Part shown: positions 51,601 to 59,204 of the stretch, piece after piece
Numbering within the stretch: position 1 is the first letter of the stretch
How the letters are laid out: each line of letters begins with the position of its first letter
From: Candidatus Obscuribacterales bacterium
GTDB lineage: Bacteria; Cyanobacteriota; Vampirovibrionia; Obscuribacterales; Obscuribacteraceae
DNA: 64,000 nt
Reading direction: 5' to 3'
Assembly (NCBI GenBank): GCA_020634035.1
Contig: JACKCM010000003.1
Coordinates: 789,628 to 853,627, forward strand
Notes under the pieces: model-generated
What the model was told of the DNA's origin: nothing
Database searches by the model: none
What the model saw: the letters and a program-made list of their open reading frames with translations, nothing else
Translations under genes and position numbers: made by a program

Positions 51601-51711
51601 ATAATGTCTGCTATCTCAATGGTCCCCCTTTTCAGATCTAGGGAATCTCTCCATAGGACGAATTGAACCCAACCGCCTCCACCAGCGTTTTCCTATGTAT
51701 GGAGGTGAAAA

Positions 51712-52500
51712 ATGAACATCAAAAAACCATTACAGGATATCAGCACAATAGACTCTTTGAACCGAATCGGTCTGTTGCAAATACTCGAGAGAATTCGCTG
51801 GCGCAACGGATTCTGCTGTCCTCGATGCGATCACGACCAGGGCTATCACATTAAAAGTCGAATCTTGATTCAATGCAAGCGCTGCCAGATGCAAGTCTCT
51901 CCTACTTCAGGAACAGCTTTGCATGGTGTTCGCAATCTTCACGCCTGGATAAAAACCCTGATCGTTCTTCTGGGAAATAAAGGAATCTCCGCCTTTGCGC
52001 TGGCTCGCAGACTCGACCAAAGATACGCTACCACCTGGGAAATAATCCAGAAACTTAGATTGTTTCTCGATCCGAAACTGTCGAAAATAGAATCGCATTT
52101 AGAAGTACCATGCCAGCTACTGAAATCGGCTCTGTATAAATCAAGTAAAGAATACAAAACAGATAAGCTCGAGAAGAATTCAATAGAACGCATTCAGAAT
52201 CAAACTCAAGACATAGAACCCAAGATAGAGACAACCGGTCAAAAACAGGAGCTCATTCACAAGACTGCCAGAGATTTCACGACGTTTTTAAAGAGCTGCT
52301 TTCACGGGGTGAGCCGAAAATATGCCCAACTATACACCGTGGATCATTTCCTCGCAGCGGCTCAGAGCAGCTTAAATCCATCCTCTCTATTGGAAATGAT
52401 CCTACATGAAAGCCTGCCTAGAAAAGCGGAAGCGCTTGCAGTTTACCGATCACCTACATGGGTAAGTATTTCAGCGCAAAAAATCTTGACAAAGAATTGA
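51712..52500 (+). CDS. IS1595-family-derived protein lacking the DDE catalytic region
   Basis: 262 residues with a strong ribosome site (GGAGGTG, four-base spacer). Residues ~18-115 follow the N-terminus of IS1595/ISXO2 transposases: L-x-x-I-R-W, a zinc ribbon C36-x2-C39...C55-x2-C58, Q-V-S-P-T-S-G-T-A-L-H, K-x-x-I-S-A-x-x-L-A-R-x-L and a T-T-W helix. Residues ~188-212 follow the C-terminal F-H-G-V-S-x-K-Y-x-Q-L-Y motif. Between them, where the D-E-T-Y-x-G-G and later catalytic acids should be, there is only a ~70-residue Lys/Glu/Gln-rich segment. It is thus not an active transposase; a domesticated DNA-binding factor or deletion relic are the alternatives. No terminal inverted repeats were seen. 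Confidence 0.75.
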   Translation: MNIKKPLQDISTIDSLNRIGLLQILERIRWRNGFCCPRCDHDQGYHIKSRILIQCKRCQMQVSPTSGTALHGVRNLHAWIKTLIVLLGNKGISAFALARRLDQRYATTWEIIQKLRLFLDPKLSKIESHLEVPCQLLKSALYKSSKEYKTDKLEKNSIERIQNQTQDIEPKIETTGQKQELIHKTARDFTTFLKSCFHGVSRKYAQLYTVDHFLAAAQSSLNPSSLLEMILHESLPRKAEALAVYRSPTWVSISAQKILTKN

Positions 52501-52518
52501 ATTCAACATACGACCAAA

Positions 52519-52570
52519 GCCTGCTCTCTTGAACAGGAGCAGGCCTGGCGAAGTGTCGTTTTTTGACACT
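52519..52570. terminator. Terminator region after the IS1595-derived gene
   Basis: First hairpin GCCTGCTC/GAGCAGGC (52519-52526 with 52537-52544), then a second hairpin AGTGTC/GACACT (52552-52557 with 52565-52570) whose loop holds a T6 run. The first stem followed by T6 suits plus-strand termination. The pair lies 12 bases from the convergent small membrane protein gene. Confidence 0.6.
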
Positions 52571-52582
52571 ATTGCGCTCGAA

Positions 52583-52948
52583 CTATTTAACATTGGCGCG
52601 AGCAGTATCTGGTTGCGTATATGGTGCCTGCTCTACAGGAGTCGTACTCTTGTGCTTCGCAACGACTGACTGCGTCCAGAAGAACCCAGCAGCCATAAAG
52701 CCCAGTATTAGATAGACACTCAGTCGAAACATTCTCTCGGAACTTGCATAGCGAGCACCTTTACTGAATCTTCCCAGAAGCGCTCTTGCTAGACCAGGAA
52801 CAAAGCTGAATCCTTTCACAAGGTCGGATGCAATCGATGCCAGTAAGGGTACAAAAGCACGAACCAAAAACAAAAAGAACGATGATATTGCCAGATATGC
52901 AAACACTGCTGTTATGGCGAACAAAACAAGCAAAAGATAACAGGCCAT
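52583..52948 (-). CDS. Small membrane protein of unknown function
   Basis: 121 residues with a strong ribosome site (GGGAGGTGAG). Two hydrophobic regions: about 3-40 (possibly two helices in a hairpin) and 75-95. A positively charged loop (A-L-L-G-R-F-S-K-G-A-R-Y) lies between, and a Thr/Pro/Gln-rich tail follows. Unrecognised. It stands alone upstream of a 362-base gap. Confidence 0.75.
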   Translation of the reverse strand: MACYLLLVLFAITAVFAYLAISSFFLFLVRAFVPLLASIASDLVKGFSFVPGLARALLGRFSKGARYASSERMFRLSVYLILGFMAAGFFWTQSVVAKHKSTTPVEQAPYTQPDTARANVK

Positions 52949-53310
52949 GAACTTCTCACCTCCCGCCTAACGAAAGACAAACGAACCTGGACCACCGACT
53001 GTTACGCCGGTCGCCAACCTGCTATGGACTGGACTCTGCGCAAAAGCATCGAGAGGCACTCTAGCCTGCGCACTCAGAATCGACTAATCAATAGACTCAA
53101 TACTACTATGATACATTCCATGGGGCTCTCAAGAGCCCTTCTTAAGATCAACCTTATAATTAAGCCACCGTATTCAGTTGCACAGAAAAGATAAAGCCTG
53201 TCGATATTCGCCGTAATAATGAAGCATATCCAACTTGCTAGATAGCAAGAGCGTGCTATAGACTTAAAGATAACTGGTGCGTTTGCGAGGGTAACTCTAT
53301 CATCGAGTTA
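52949..53310 (+). other. 362-base intergenic region with small dyads
   Basis: A/T-rich. It contains a hairpin GGGCTC/GAGCCC (53123-53138, TCAA loop) without a good T run, and a near-perfect dyad CTTGCTA-GA-TAGCAAG at 53234-53249. It must hold the promoters of both flanking genes, but none could be placed with confidence. Confidence 0.5.
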
Positions 53311-53514
53311 TTGATAGCGCTGTTCGAAAAAATTCGGCTGGTTCTTGGATTTGTGGCTCTGGTCACAATCACCAGCTGGGCCTCAGGCGCCATAGTATTG
53401 GCCGGTGTTGACCTGATTCGGGCTAATCCACTTAAGTTTATCGGGACCGAAATCTGGAAAACCGGTATTATAATCGCTGGGTTATTTCTGTTTCTGGGTC
53501 TCTGGTGGGCCTGA
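53311..53514 (+). CDS. Probable small two-helix membrane protein
   Basis: 67 residues from TTG 53311. It has two clear hydrophobic helices (about 8-32 and 48-66) joined by a short polar loop. It has no strong ribosome site and the opposite strand is also open, so the call rests mainly on the membrane-protein pattern. Confidence 0.45.
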   Translation: MIALFEKIRLVLGFVALVTITSWASGAIVLAGVDLIRANPLKFIGTEIWKTGIIIAGLFLFLGLWWA

Positions 53515-53529
53515 TGCCCCCGAGAAGAC

Positions 53530-53778
53530 TCATTCGGACATTTCGTCCTCTCCGAAAAAGCCGTCATCATCGTCGTCAGAGCCACCACTACCGGCTTCCC
53601 ATCCTTCGAAGTCATTATCAAACAGCTCATTTAACAGCTCTTTGATTTGCAATGCCATCTCTTTGACCTGTTCCGGATCTATTGGACTGCCGTCCTCCAA
53701 AGCTTCATCTGCAAGCTCCAGCAAATTGTCCACCATACGGTTGACTTGATCTATATCCTGCCTGGCGTCTAAGCTCAT
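53530..53778 (-). CDS. Small acidic protein
   Basis: 82 residues from ATG 53778 (AGGAG six bases upstream), preferred over an in-frame ATG at 53805. Residues 1-55 are a predicted helical, Leu-rich amphipathic region. The C-terminal ~25 are very acidic with a D5 run and a G-F-F-G segment. Unrecognised. Confidence 0.7.
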   Translation of the reverse strand: MSLDARQDIDQVNRMVDNLLELADEALEDGSPIDPEQVKEMALQIKELLNELFDNDFEGWEAGSGGSDDDDDGFFGEDEMSE

Positions 53779-53885
53779 CAGACTCTCCTGGGTGGGTGAC
53801 TCCACTAAATAAATTACCCACTAGTGTAATTTCTAATCCGCCACAGGCCCAGTGTCTTCAGTCAGAGTCCGATATATTTTAATCT

Positions 53886-55829
53886 CTATTTCGTTGTCAC
53901 TATAAGCCCTGGTATAGCCTTTCTAAGCTCTTTGATACCACCAACAGTGACTTTTAGACAGTCAAACAGACCCAGCTCTCGCAGAGTCTTCATTTCTCTC
54001 AATCGTTCAAGCCCCGCATCGTCTATCATCGCCTTTGTCAGATAGAGTTTCCGCAAAGGCAGATCTTTTATATAAACCAGATCGTCATTGGTGATTGGCA
54101 TATACGATAGTGAAAGCTGCCGCAATTTAGTACAGTCCTGAAGAAAAGAGAGTCTGCCTTCTTTGCTTAAATCAACTGAAGCCCCACCAAGCGCCAGAGT
54201 GTTCAACAAAGGAAGATTGACCAGATTCTCCATGCCGCGCCCTTCCTGAAAATGACAATTGGTTAAATCCACAAAGGTCAGAAGACGCAAGCTCTGGATC
54301 GCCTCGAAAACTGCATCGGTAACATCGGAACTGTGCAAATCAAGGCGCTTTAGATACTTGAGCCTGGATAGCTTTAACGCCCCCTTCTCGCTAAAGCCTT
54401 TGCATTCACTGAGATCGAGATAGTTGAGATCCGTCATCTTGCTGATCTCTTCCAAAGTGCCATCATCAATTTTGCACTCATCCAGGGTAAGCGCATGCAG
54501 CTTCTTCGAACGCAGGACCTCTAAGGAAACACCCCGCAAATCCTGGTCTTTTATTCTGACAGCATTTACTTTCTTGATGATCGAGAGCTCCCGCAGCGCC
54601 TCGCTGAGGTCATAGCCCTTATACCTGAGCCATTCGTAACCGTTGAACTCCTCCCTATAAAAATAGGACTGCGTTCCCAGGTTGTAAAACTCTTTATCTG
54701 AATCGCTCTCTTTTGCCTGGCGGATTTCAGGGAAAAGAATTGACTGAACAGTGAGAAACAGCGCTGATATTCCGAAGAGAAATAGAAAAAGTACCACCGC
54801 CACAGCCTTGTAATTCAACCGCCTGTGCATGTTCTTAGAATGAGAATTGGAAGAGGAGCCAGAATCGGGATAGGCTTGAAGAATTAGCGTTTCACTAACG
54901 TCTATCTCTTCGCTGTCTTCATCCTGCATGAAGTCGCCGCCGATAGAATCCAACTCATAGAGCTCCTCGAGATCCTGCCTGAGGTCGCTCACCGATTCGT
55001 AGCGCTGCTCCGGGTCTACGTCCAGACAGCGAGCCACGATCTGTTCAATCTCTTCAGGGAAACGCTTGCCTGTCTTTTCAAACAGAGTAGGCGCTCGCTG
55101 GCTGATTTTCTGGTTTAAGGTCTCGAAAGCTGTCTCTCCAAGAAACGGCGGGGTTCCAGTGAGAGCCTCAAAAATCAGGCAGCCCAGACTATAGATATCG
55201 GTCCTGAAGTCTATCTTGCCTCCGGTGGCAGACTCAGGGCTCAAATAGGAAGGAGAGCCGAAGACCCGCCCACCGGTGGTGAGTTGCTGCTCATCCATCT
55301 GACTCTGGATTCGAGCGAGACCGAAATCGACAAGCTTGGGAACGATCTTGCCGCCCGGTTCTTCCGCCAGCATAACGTTTGAAGGTTTCACATCTCGGTG
55401 AAGAACATTCAGATTGTGAGCATGGGAGAGACCATCGCAAATTTTGAGCAAAAGAGGCAGGGCTGCAGAAATCGAATAAGGTCCTTCCGCCTCGATTTCA
55501 TCCAATAGCGTCTTGCCCTCTAAGTACTCCATGACCAGGTAGAGCCTGCCGTCCTGATTCTGTCCGAAATCAACCACTCGAACAATATTGCGGTGATTGA
55601 GCCTGGCAGCGGTTACAGCTTCTCTCTGAAAGCGAGCTGCTTCCTCCTGGTTTATCTCTTTCAGCAAGAATTTAACAGCGACAATGTTGTTGAGGACAAC
55701 GTCTTTGCACTTCAAGACCACGCCCACGCCGCCCCGGCCGATACACTCCATCACTTCGAAGCGATTAGCGATCAAAGCAGGAAGCTGATCTAATAGTTTT
55801 GTGGCCCTTGAAGTTCTATCTGAATTCAT
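53886..55829 (-). CDS. Membrane Ser/Thr protein kinase with LRR ectodomain
   Basis: 647 residues from ATG 55829; the frame runs on to 55919 but that part would overlap the divergent gene's promoter. Kinase domain about 22-292: G-R-G-G-V-G-V-V, Lys53, H-R-D-V-K-P-S-N (HRD 144-146), DFG 168-170, S-P-S-Y-L-S-P-E. A membrane helix lies at about 341-363. The exported part (about 430-640) is seven to nine leucine-rich repeats similar in style to the free LRR protein at 33466. The plant-like receptor-kinase order here is reversed (kinase first). Ligand unknown. Confidence 0.93.
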   Translation of the reverse strand: MNSDRTSRATKLLDQLPALIANRFEVMECIGRGGVGVVLKCKDVVLNNIVAVKFLLKEINQEEAARFQREAVTAARLNHRNIVRVVDFGQNQDGRLYLVMEYLEGKTLLDEIEAEGPYSISAALPLLLKICDGLSHAHNLNVLHRDVKPSNVMLAEEPGGKIVPKLVDFGLARIQSQMDEQQLTTGGRVFGSPSYLSPESATGGKIDFRTDIYSLGCLIFEALTGTPPFLGETAFETLNQKISQRAPTLFEKTGKRFPEEIEQIVARCLDVDPEQRYESVSDLRQDLEELYELDSIGGDFMQDEDSEEIDVSETLILQAYPDSGSSSNSHSKNMHRRLNYKAVAVVLFLFLFGISALFLTVQSILFPEIRQAKESDSDKEFYNLGTQSYFYREEFNGYEWLRYKGYDLSEALRELSIIKKVNAVRIKDQDLRGVSLEVLRSKKLHALTLDECKIDDGTLEEISKMTDLNYLDLSECKGFSEKGALKLSRLKYLKRLDLHSSDVTDAVFEAIQSLRLLTFVDLTNCHFQEGRGMENLVNLPLLNTLALGGASVDLSKEGRLSFLQDCTKLRQLSLSYMPITNDDLVYIKDLPLRKLYLTKAMIDDAGLERLREMKTLRELGLFDCLKVTVGGIKELRKAIPGLIVTTK

Positions 55830-55937
55830 AAATCGACTTATGAAAGATCCAATCCAGTAGAGAGTATATTTATAATGTGGCGGATTTGTGGAATACCCGC
55901 GCCGCCACCGGTATGTCAAAGAAATCGGAGAAACCGC

Positions 55938-56531
55938 ATGGAAAGAGCCGAATCATTCAGAAGCCAGGTAGATAGCGCCGCTGAGATCCTCGGTCGACTC
56001 TATTCTTTCGACGATGATTCAAACTCAAACAATGCCGAAGCGAAACAACATCATCAGCTAGACCAGTTCCTTCGCTGTGCTGAAACCGCCCGAGCCTTTT
56101 TTGTAGCCTGGTTAAGTGCCGATTGGCCATTGGACAACGAGGCAGCTATGAGAGTTTTCGAGATCCTACGCAACAAAGATGCGAACATGGCTGAGATACT
56201 GGCAGAAATCCTCGTCAAAAATCTGACCATGTCTTCGGCAATGGTCATTCGCCACCGGCAAGACGGCAAAGAAGACCTGGCGAAGGGCTCCCTGGACGTG
56301 CGAGAACGGACCAGGCTGGTGATTGAACACCTTAGCGAAGACAGAAATTCAGCCCTGGGCAACTGTCTTAAAAACAAATCGACAGAATTACTGGCTGCCA
56401 TAGAATCGGCCAGGTTAGCGGACGAAAAAGCTATGCCTTTTAAAGATTTCCTGGCACGCTGGAACTATGATGGCAACCAGCTCGATGCTATGGAAACAAG
56501 TTTGAATTCTTTGTTTAAAACAAGCTGCTAA
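55938..56531 (+). CDS. Helical protein of unknown function
   Basis: 197 residues from ATG 55938 (GGAGA upstream), chosen over a frame from 55875. It is almost entirely alpha-helical by pattern, with charged and Ala/Leu-rich helices and an acidic Ser/Asn stretch near 25-35. It has no membrane segment. Unrecognised. It is divergent from the LRR kinase across about 110 bases and overlaps the next convergent gene by four bases. Confidence 0.65.
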   Translation: MERAESFRSQVDSAAEILGRLYSFDDDSNSNNAEAKQHHQLDQFLRCAETARAFFVAWLSADWPLDNEAAMRVFEILRNKDANMAEILAEILVKNLTMSSAMVIRHRQDGKEDLAKGSLDVRERTRLVIEHLSEDRNSALGNCLKNKSTELLAAIESARLADEKAMPFKDFLARWNYDGNQLDAMETSLNSLFKTSC

Positions 56532-56773
56532 ATCTTGACGGTCTCTTTCGAAACAGCAGGCTTATCCAGGTAATAGTTGCGAATCTCTTGCAGGTCTTCT
56601 TTCGAATCTACCCACATCTCCAGATATCCGCAATCACAGCAGACATAAACAGAAGGAGTCACCTTCTTCACCAGGCCGGTTGTGATACCAATCTGCCTTC
56701 CCCTGGTCAGTCCGAAAGCCGTAGCTACAAACTCTTCGCTATCACATTTTGGGCAAGTGCTAAGATCGGTCAT
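56528..56773 (-). CDS. Small zinc-ribbon protein
   Basis: 81 residues. Four Cys in two C-x2-C pairs (C-P-K-C near 7-10 and C-C-D-C near 45-48) suggest a zinc ribbon. The middle carries a V-K-K-V-T-P-S-V-Y-V strand. Such small proteins are often nucleic-acid or ribosome-associated; nothing here says which. Confidence 0.75.
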   Translation of the reverse strand: MTDLSTCPKCDSEEFVATAFGLTRGRQIGITTGLVKKVTPSVYVCCDCGYLEMWVDSKEDLQEIRNYYLDKPAVSKETVKI

Positions 56774-56966
56774 GGCTGAACCCTCTCTCGCCTGGGACGA
56801 TTAGTCGGTGCAAGTACCTTAGTATAAAACAAGACCGGCTGCGGGAAAAGGAAGCATGATCTTAAGTAACAAGACAATTTGCTTCTCGAAGATCAAGCTC
56901 CCCAGCGCGATTGAATGGGCCTCGTCCCTGGCATTCAGTGTTTTTGTTTGATAATTAACGGAAACT

Positions 56967-57617
56967 CTATCTGCTCATCGGAATAAAAGCAGTACCGGTC
57001 GGAGTAGCCACCGGCATGAACGTAGCAGGCGGTCCGAAGGCGGCTCGCATGATAAACAGTGTACCGACTGCGGCCCCGGCTGGAGCTGCGGCTTCAGCAC
57101 CTCTTCTGACGATAGTGCCCATTTTGCCCATGGCTCTAGAGAGCTTGCCTCTCTCTTTCTTCGATGATTTAGATACGATACCTTCCTCTACACCACCACG
57201 AAAACCTTGTTCCGTCTCTTTCTTCTGCTTCAGCTCCTGCAACTCCTGCAACATTTTGGCTTCTTGCAGTGCGTGCTCCTGCTGTTCATAAGGGCTTCTG
57301 GTATCGAGACTTGAGGTTGAATAGCCCTGGCTGCCATCCATGATGGACTGGCTGGTATTAAAATTCTGCATGGGCACAAATCCCTGGCCACCCTGCATGG
57401 AATTAGCCATGAAACCTCCTTGAGGCACTGGCTGGAACTGACCCTGACTGTTGTTGTAGGCGCCACCATTGACCATACCCGGCACAGATCCCGGAACGCC
57501 ACCCATCTGATTGAGCGGTACAAATCCCTGCTGACCATACGCTTGCTGAGCCGATGCCGGCAGGCTGAAGCAGTAGGTCAAAGCTATCAAAAGGAGGGAG
57601 AGGTGGAAATTTTTCAT
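56967..57617 (-). CDS. Exported Gln/Gly/Asn-rich low-complexity protein
   Basis: 216 residues. The signal peptide is cleaved near A-S-A-Q (about residue 24). Residues 25-105 are Gln/Gly/Asn/Pro-rich with a Q-G-F-V-P-[LM] motif repeated (near 30 and 79). A Glu/Gln/Lys-rich coiled-coil segment spans about 110-150, then a Lys-rich patch. A hydrophobic Ala/Gly/Pro-rich C-terminus may insert in a membrane. Possibly a surface or matrix protein. Unrecognised. Confidence 0.65.
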   Translation of the reverse strand: MKNFHLSLLLIALTYCFSLPASAQQAYGQQGFVPLNQMGGVPGSVPGMVNGGAYNNSQGQFQPVPQGGFMANSMQGGQGFVPMQNFNTSQSIMDGSQGYSTSSLDTRSPYEQQEHALQEAKMLQELQELKQKKETEQGFRGGVEEGIVSKSSKKERGKLSRAMGKMGTIVRRGAEAAAPAGAAVGTLFIMRAAFGPPATFMPVATPTGTAFIPMSR

Positions 57618-57702
57618 TGTCTTCTCTTTTTTGTTGGATTCTGAGCGCGTTTCGGCTTTCGGCTCGTCGAATACAGTCTATGGCTCCGGCCAGCTCCAGT
57701 AA

Positions 57703-58023
57703 ATGCGTAAAACCCCACCCACCTACGTGAAATCACGTAGTAAGACGGAGCAAATAATTAGAGATCTATTTCATAGAGCAAGATCCAGAATGCAAGATCT
57801 AGATTCTGTCGCTCATTTACTTGACTCACTCTATGAGCGCACTTATTATCAAAGATCGCTGCCACGCATACTAACTCTGGGGCAATTGGAGGGAGACCAT
57901 GGGTGGCAGCCCAAAATCGACGCTCCAACAAATAAAAAAAGACCCTATAAACAAATAGAATTCGGAAAAATCCGAATCCTATTTGCAGAGTATGGCAGAA
58001 TCGCTCTTAAAAAACTTTGGTAA
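57703..58023 (+). CDS. Small basic protein of unknown function
   Basis: 106 residues, Lys/Arg-rich, no signal peptide. Basic N-terminus (M-R-K-T-P-P-T-Y-V-K-S-R-S-K). There is no clear ribosome site, so the call is tentative. It is followed by a long gap. Confidence 0.4.
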   Translation: MRKTPPTYVKSRSKTEQIIRDLFHRARSRMQDLDSVAHLLDSLYERTYYQRSLPRILTLGQLEGDHGWQPKIDAPTNKKRPYKQIEFGKIRILFAEYGRIALKKLW

Positions 58024-58222
58024 GGGCTATGGGGGCTCTTGAATGGTGTGTACCGCGTCGATGTTTTATTCAATCTGTTTGCCGATTGACCGCAAAACGA
58101 AATCGGTTATTCAGAGCCGCTCCATAGCCTGTATTCAACAATCTTCCATCATCATAGCCAATCAACGTCGTGGGGCAATTGCCGTTTCAGTATAAATTTG
58201 TCGGGTGAAACCTATACTAAGG

Positions 58223-58291
58223 CTCCGCATCCCCGAAACAACCGGGGTCAACGCACTTCAAAATTCATGCTCCGCCAGTTTCAGGCGGAGG
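58223..58291 (+). promoter_or_regulatory. SD-sequestering hairpin with an alternative partner
   Basis: CTCCGCC (58270-58276) pairs with GGCGGAG (58284-58290), burying the GGAGG ribosome site (58287-58291) of a 13-codon ORF. An earlier CTCCGC (58223-58228) is complementary to the same bases, so two mutually exclusive folds are possible. This resembles a riboswitch, thermosensor or translational attenuator. Ligand unknown; fold not computed. Confidence 0.45.
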
Positions 58292-58297
58292 TAATAT

Positions 58298-58339
58298 ATG
58301 AAACCCTGTAGGGGGCTGGTTTTATGTCAATTCATATAG
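58298..58339 (+). CDS. 13-codon leader ORF
   Basis: ATG 58298 with a perfect GGAGG six bases upstream, reading 13 residues (two Cys, hydrophobic end I) to TAG at 58339. Too short to be a normal protein. A leader peptide controlling the downstream gene at 58473, or chance. Confidence 0.35.
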   Translation: MKPCRGLVLCQFI

Positions 58340-58472
58340 AGAATTATATGGAAACTTATCATAGGGCGCTAAGCCCAGACGGCATAATCGTATTAGGCAT
58401 ATTAGCTTAAGCCTCCTGTGTGGTAGGGATGAGGGGGCAACTGGGCGTACAAGACTCTTTCGATAAACGAGT

Positions 58473-59120
58473 ATGTCTTTCGATACACAAGATAAAAACA
58501 GGGACAATTCCGGTTATTCCGAGCCCGAGCAATACGACCTTTCTTTTGCTTACTCATTTAACTGGGAAAGACCGGAAGAACAGATAAGGGAGGCACTCAA
58601 GGTGTTACTGTGTAATAGAGAAGAGAATAGTGGAAACACAGAACCTCAGAGGGCAGAGGTCATGATAAAAACAAAAGAGACGGAACAAGATCTAAAAAGA
58701 CAAGCCATTAAAGAGAGTGCTGCTCTTGAAGCAGCCAGAATCCGATGGCTGCTGGCAATAAATCCAAACACACCGCCACCGGTGCTTGATCATCTAACTA
58801 GAAACGCACCTTCTCAGCTATTAGAGAGAATAGGCGAGCATCCGCGCGCCCATTCGACCACTCTGGCTAGACTTGCTGTTCACAGCGACTGCCAGGTGCG
58901 AGCCTCTGTGGCAGAGAATATGAATGCTTCTATGAAGACGATCTGGAATCTGGTCCGGGATCCCAGTCCCGATGTCAGATTGAGACTGGCTGAGAGCTAT
59001 ACGGTGCCCATAGCCATTCTGCGGGTACTTGCCGATGACGAGAATCCTTATGTCTCCGCAAGAGCACAGACGACTCTGCTGCGCTTGATGCGTGAAGTCA
59101 CGGATCTCAAAACTGCCTGA
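58473..59120 (+). CDS. HEAT/LRV-like repeat protein
   Basis: 215 residues. The first ~70 are acidic and disordered. Residues ~85-205 show four or five ~24-residue units of the leucine-rich-variant/HEAT style (A-x-x-P-x-x-x-L-x-x-L-A-x-x-x-x-x-x-V-R-x-x-[VL]-A-E-N). Probably a cytoplasmic binding solenoid; some family members carry an Fe-S cluster, not evident here. Ends near a shared terminator. Confidence 0.75.
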   Translation: MSFDTQDKNRDNSGYSEPEQYDLSFAYSFNWERPEEQIREALKVLLCNREENSGNTEPQRAEVMIKTKETEQDLKRQAIKESAALEAARIRWLLAINPNTPPPVLDHLTRNAPSQLLERIGEHPRAHSTTLARLAVHSDCQVRASVAENMNASMKTIWNLVRDPSPDVRLRLAESYTVPIAILRVLADDENPYVSARAQTTLLRLMREVTDLKTA

Positions 59121-59169
59121 GAATCATAGATTCAATACCTGTCAGGCAATAGTTTGCACCTCAGATTCT

Positions 59170-59204
59170 AAAGCTCCTTCCCTTATTCGGAAGGAGCTTT
59201 TAGA
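59170..59204. terminator. Bidirectional intrinsic terminator
   Basis: Twelve-base arms AAAGCTCCTTCC/GGAAGGAGCTTT (59170-59181 and 59189-59200) with a seven-base loop. It has T's on the plus side and A's on the other, so it can end both the HEAT-like gene and the convergent PATAN gene. The PATAN stop codon lies in the loop. Confidence 0.8.

Larger units (their letters stand above)
58024..58472 (+). other. 449-base region with a structured leader
   Basis: No large gene is visible. It contains hairpins CCCCG/CGGGG (58231-58247) and GGGC/GCCC near 58365, the SD-sequestering hairpin and the 13-codon ORF listed separately. Its 3' end is the upstream region of the HEAT-like repeat gene. Confidence 0.5.

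Noticed and set aside
51454..51666. Plus-strand frame through the 60-bp array
   Set aside because: Any frame stays open because the period is a multiple of three; the minus-strand peptide is more hydrophilic and regular.
53256..53630. 124-codon minus-strand frame
   Set aside because: Overlaps two better-supported small genes; no ribosome site.
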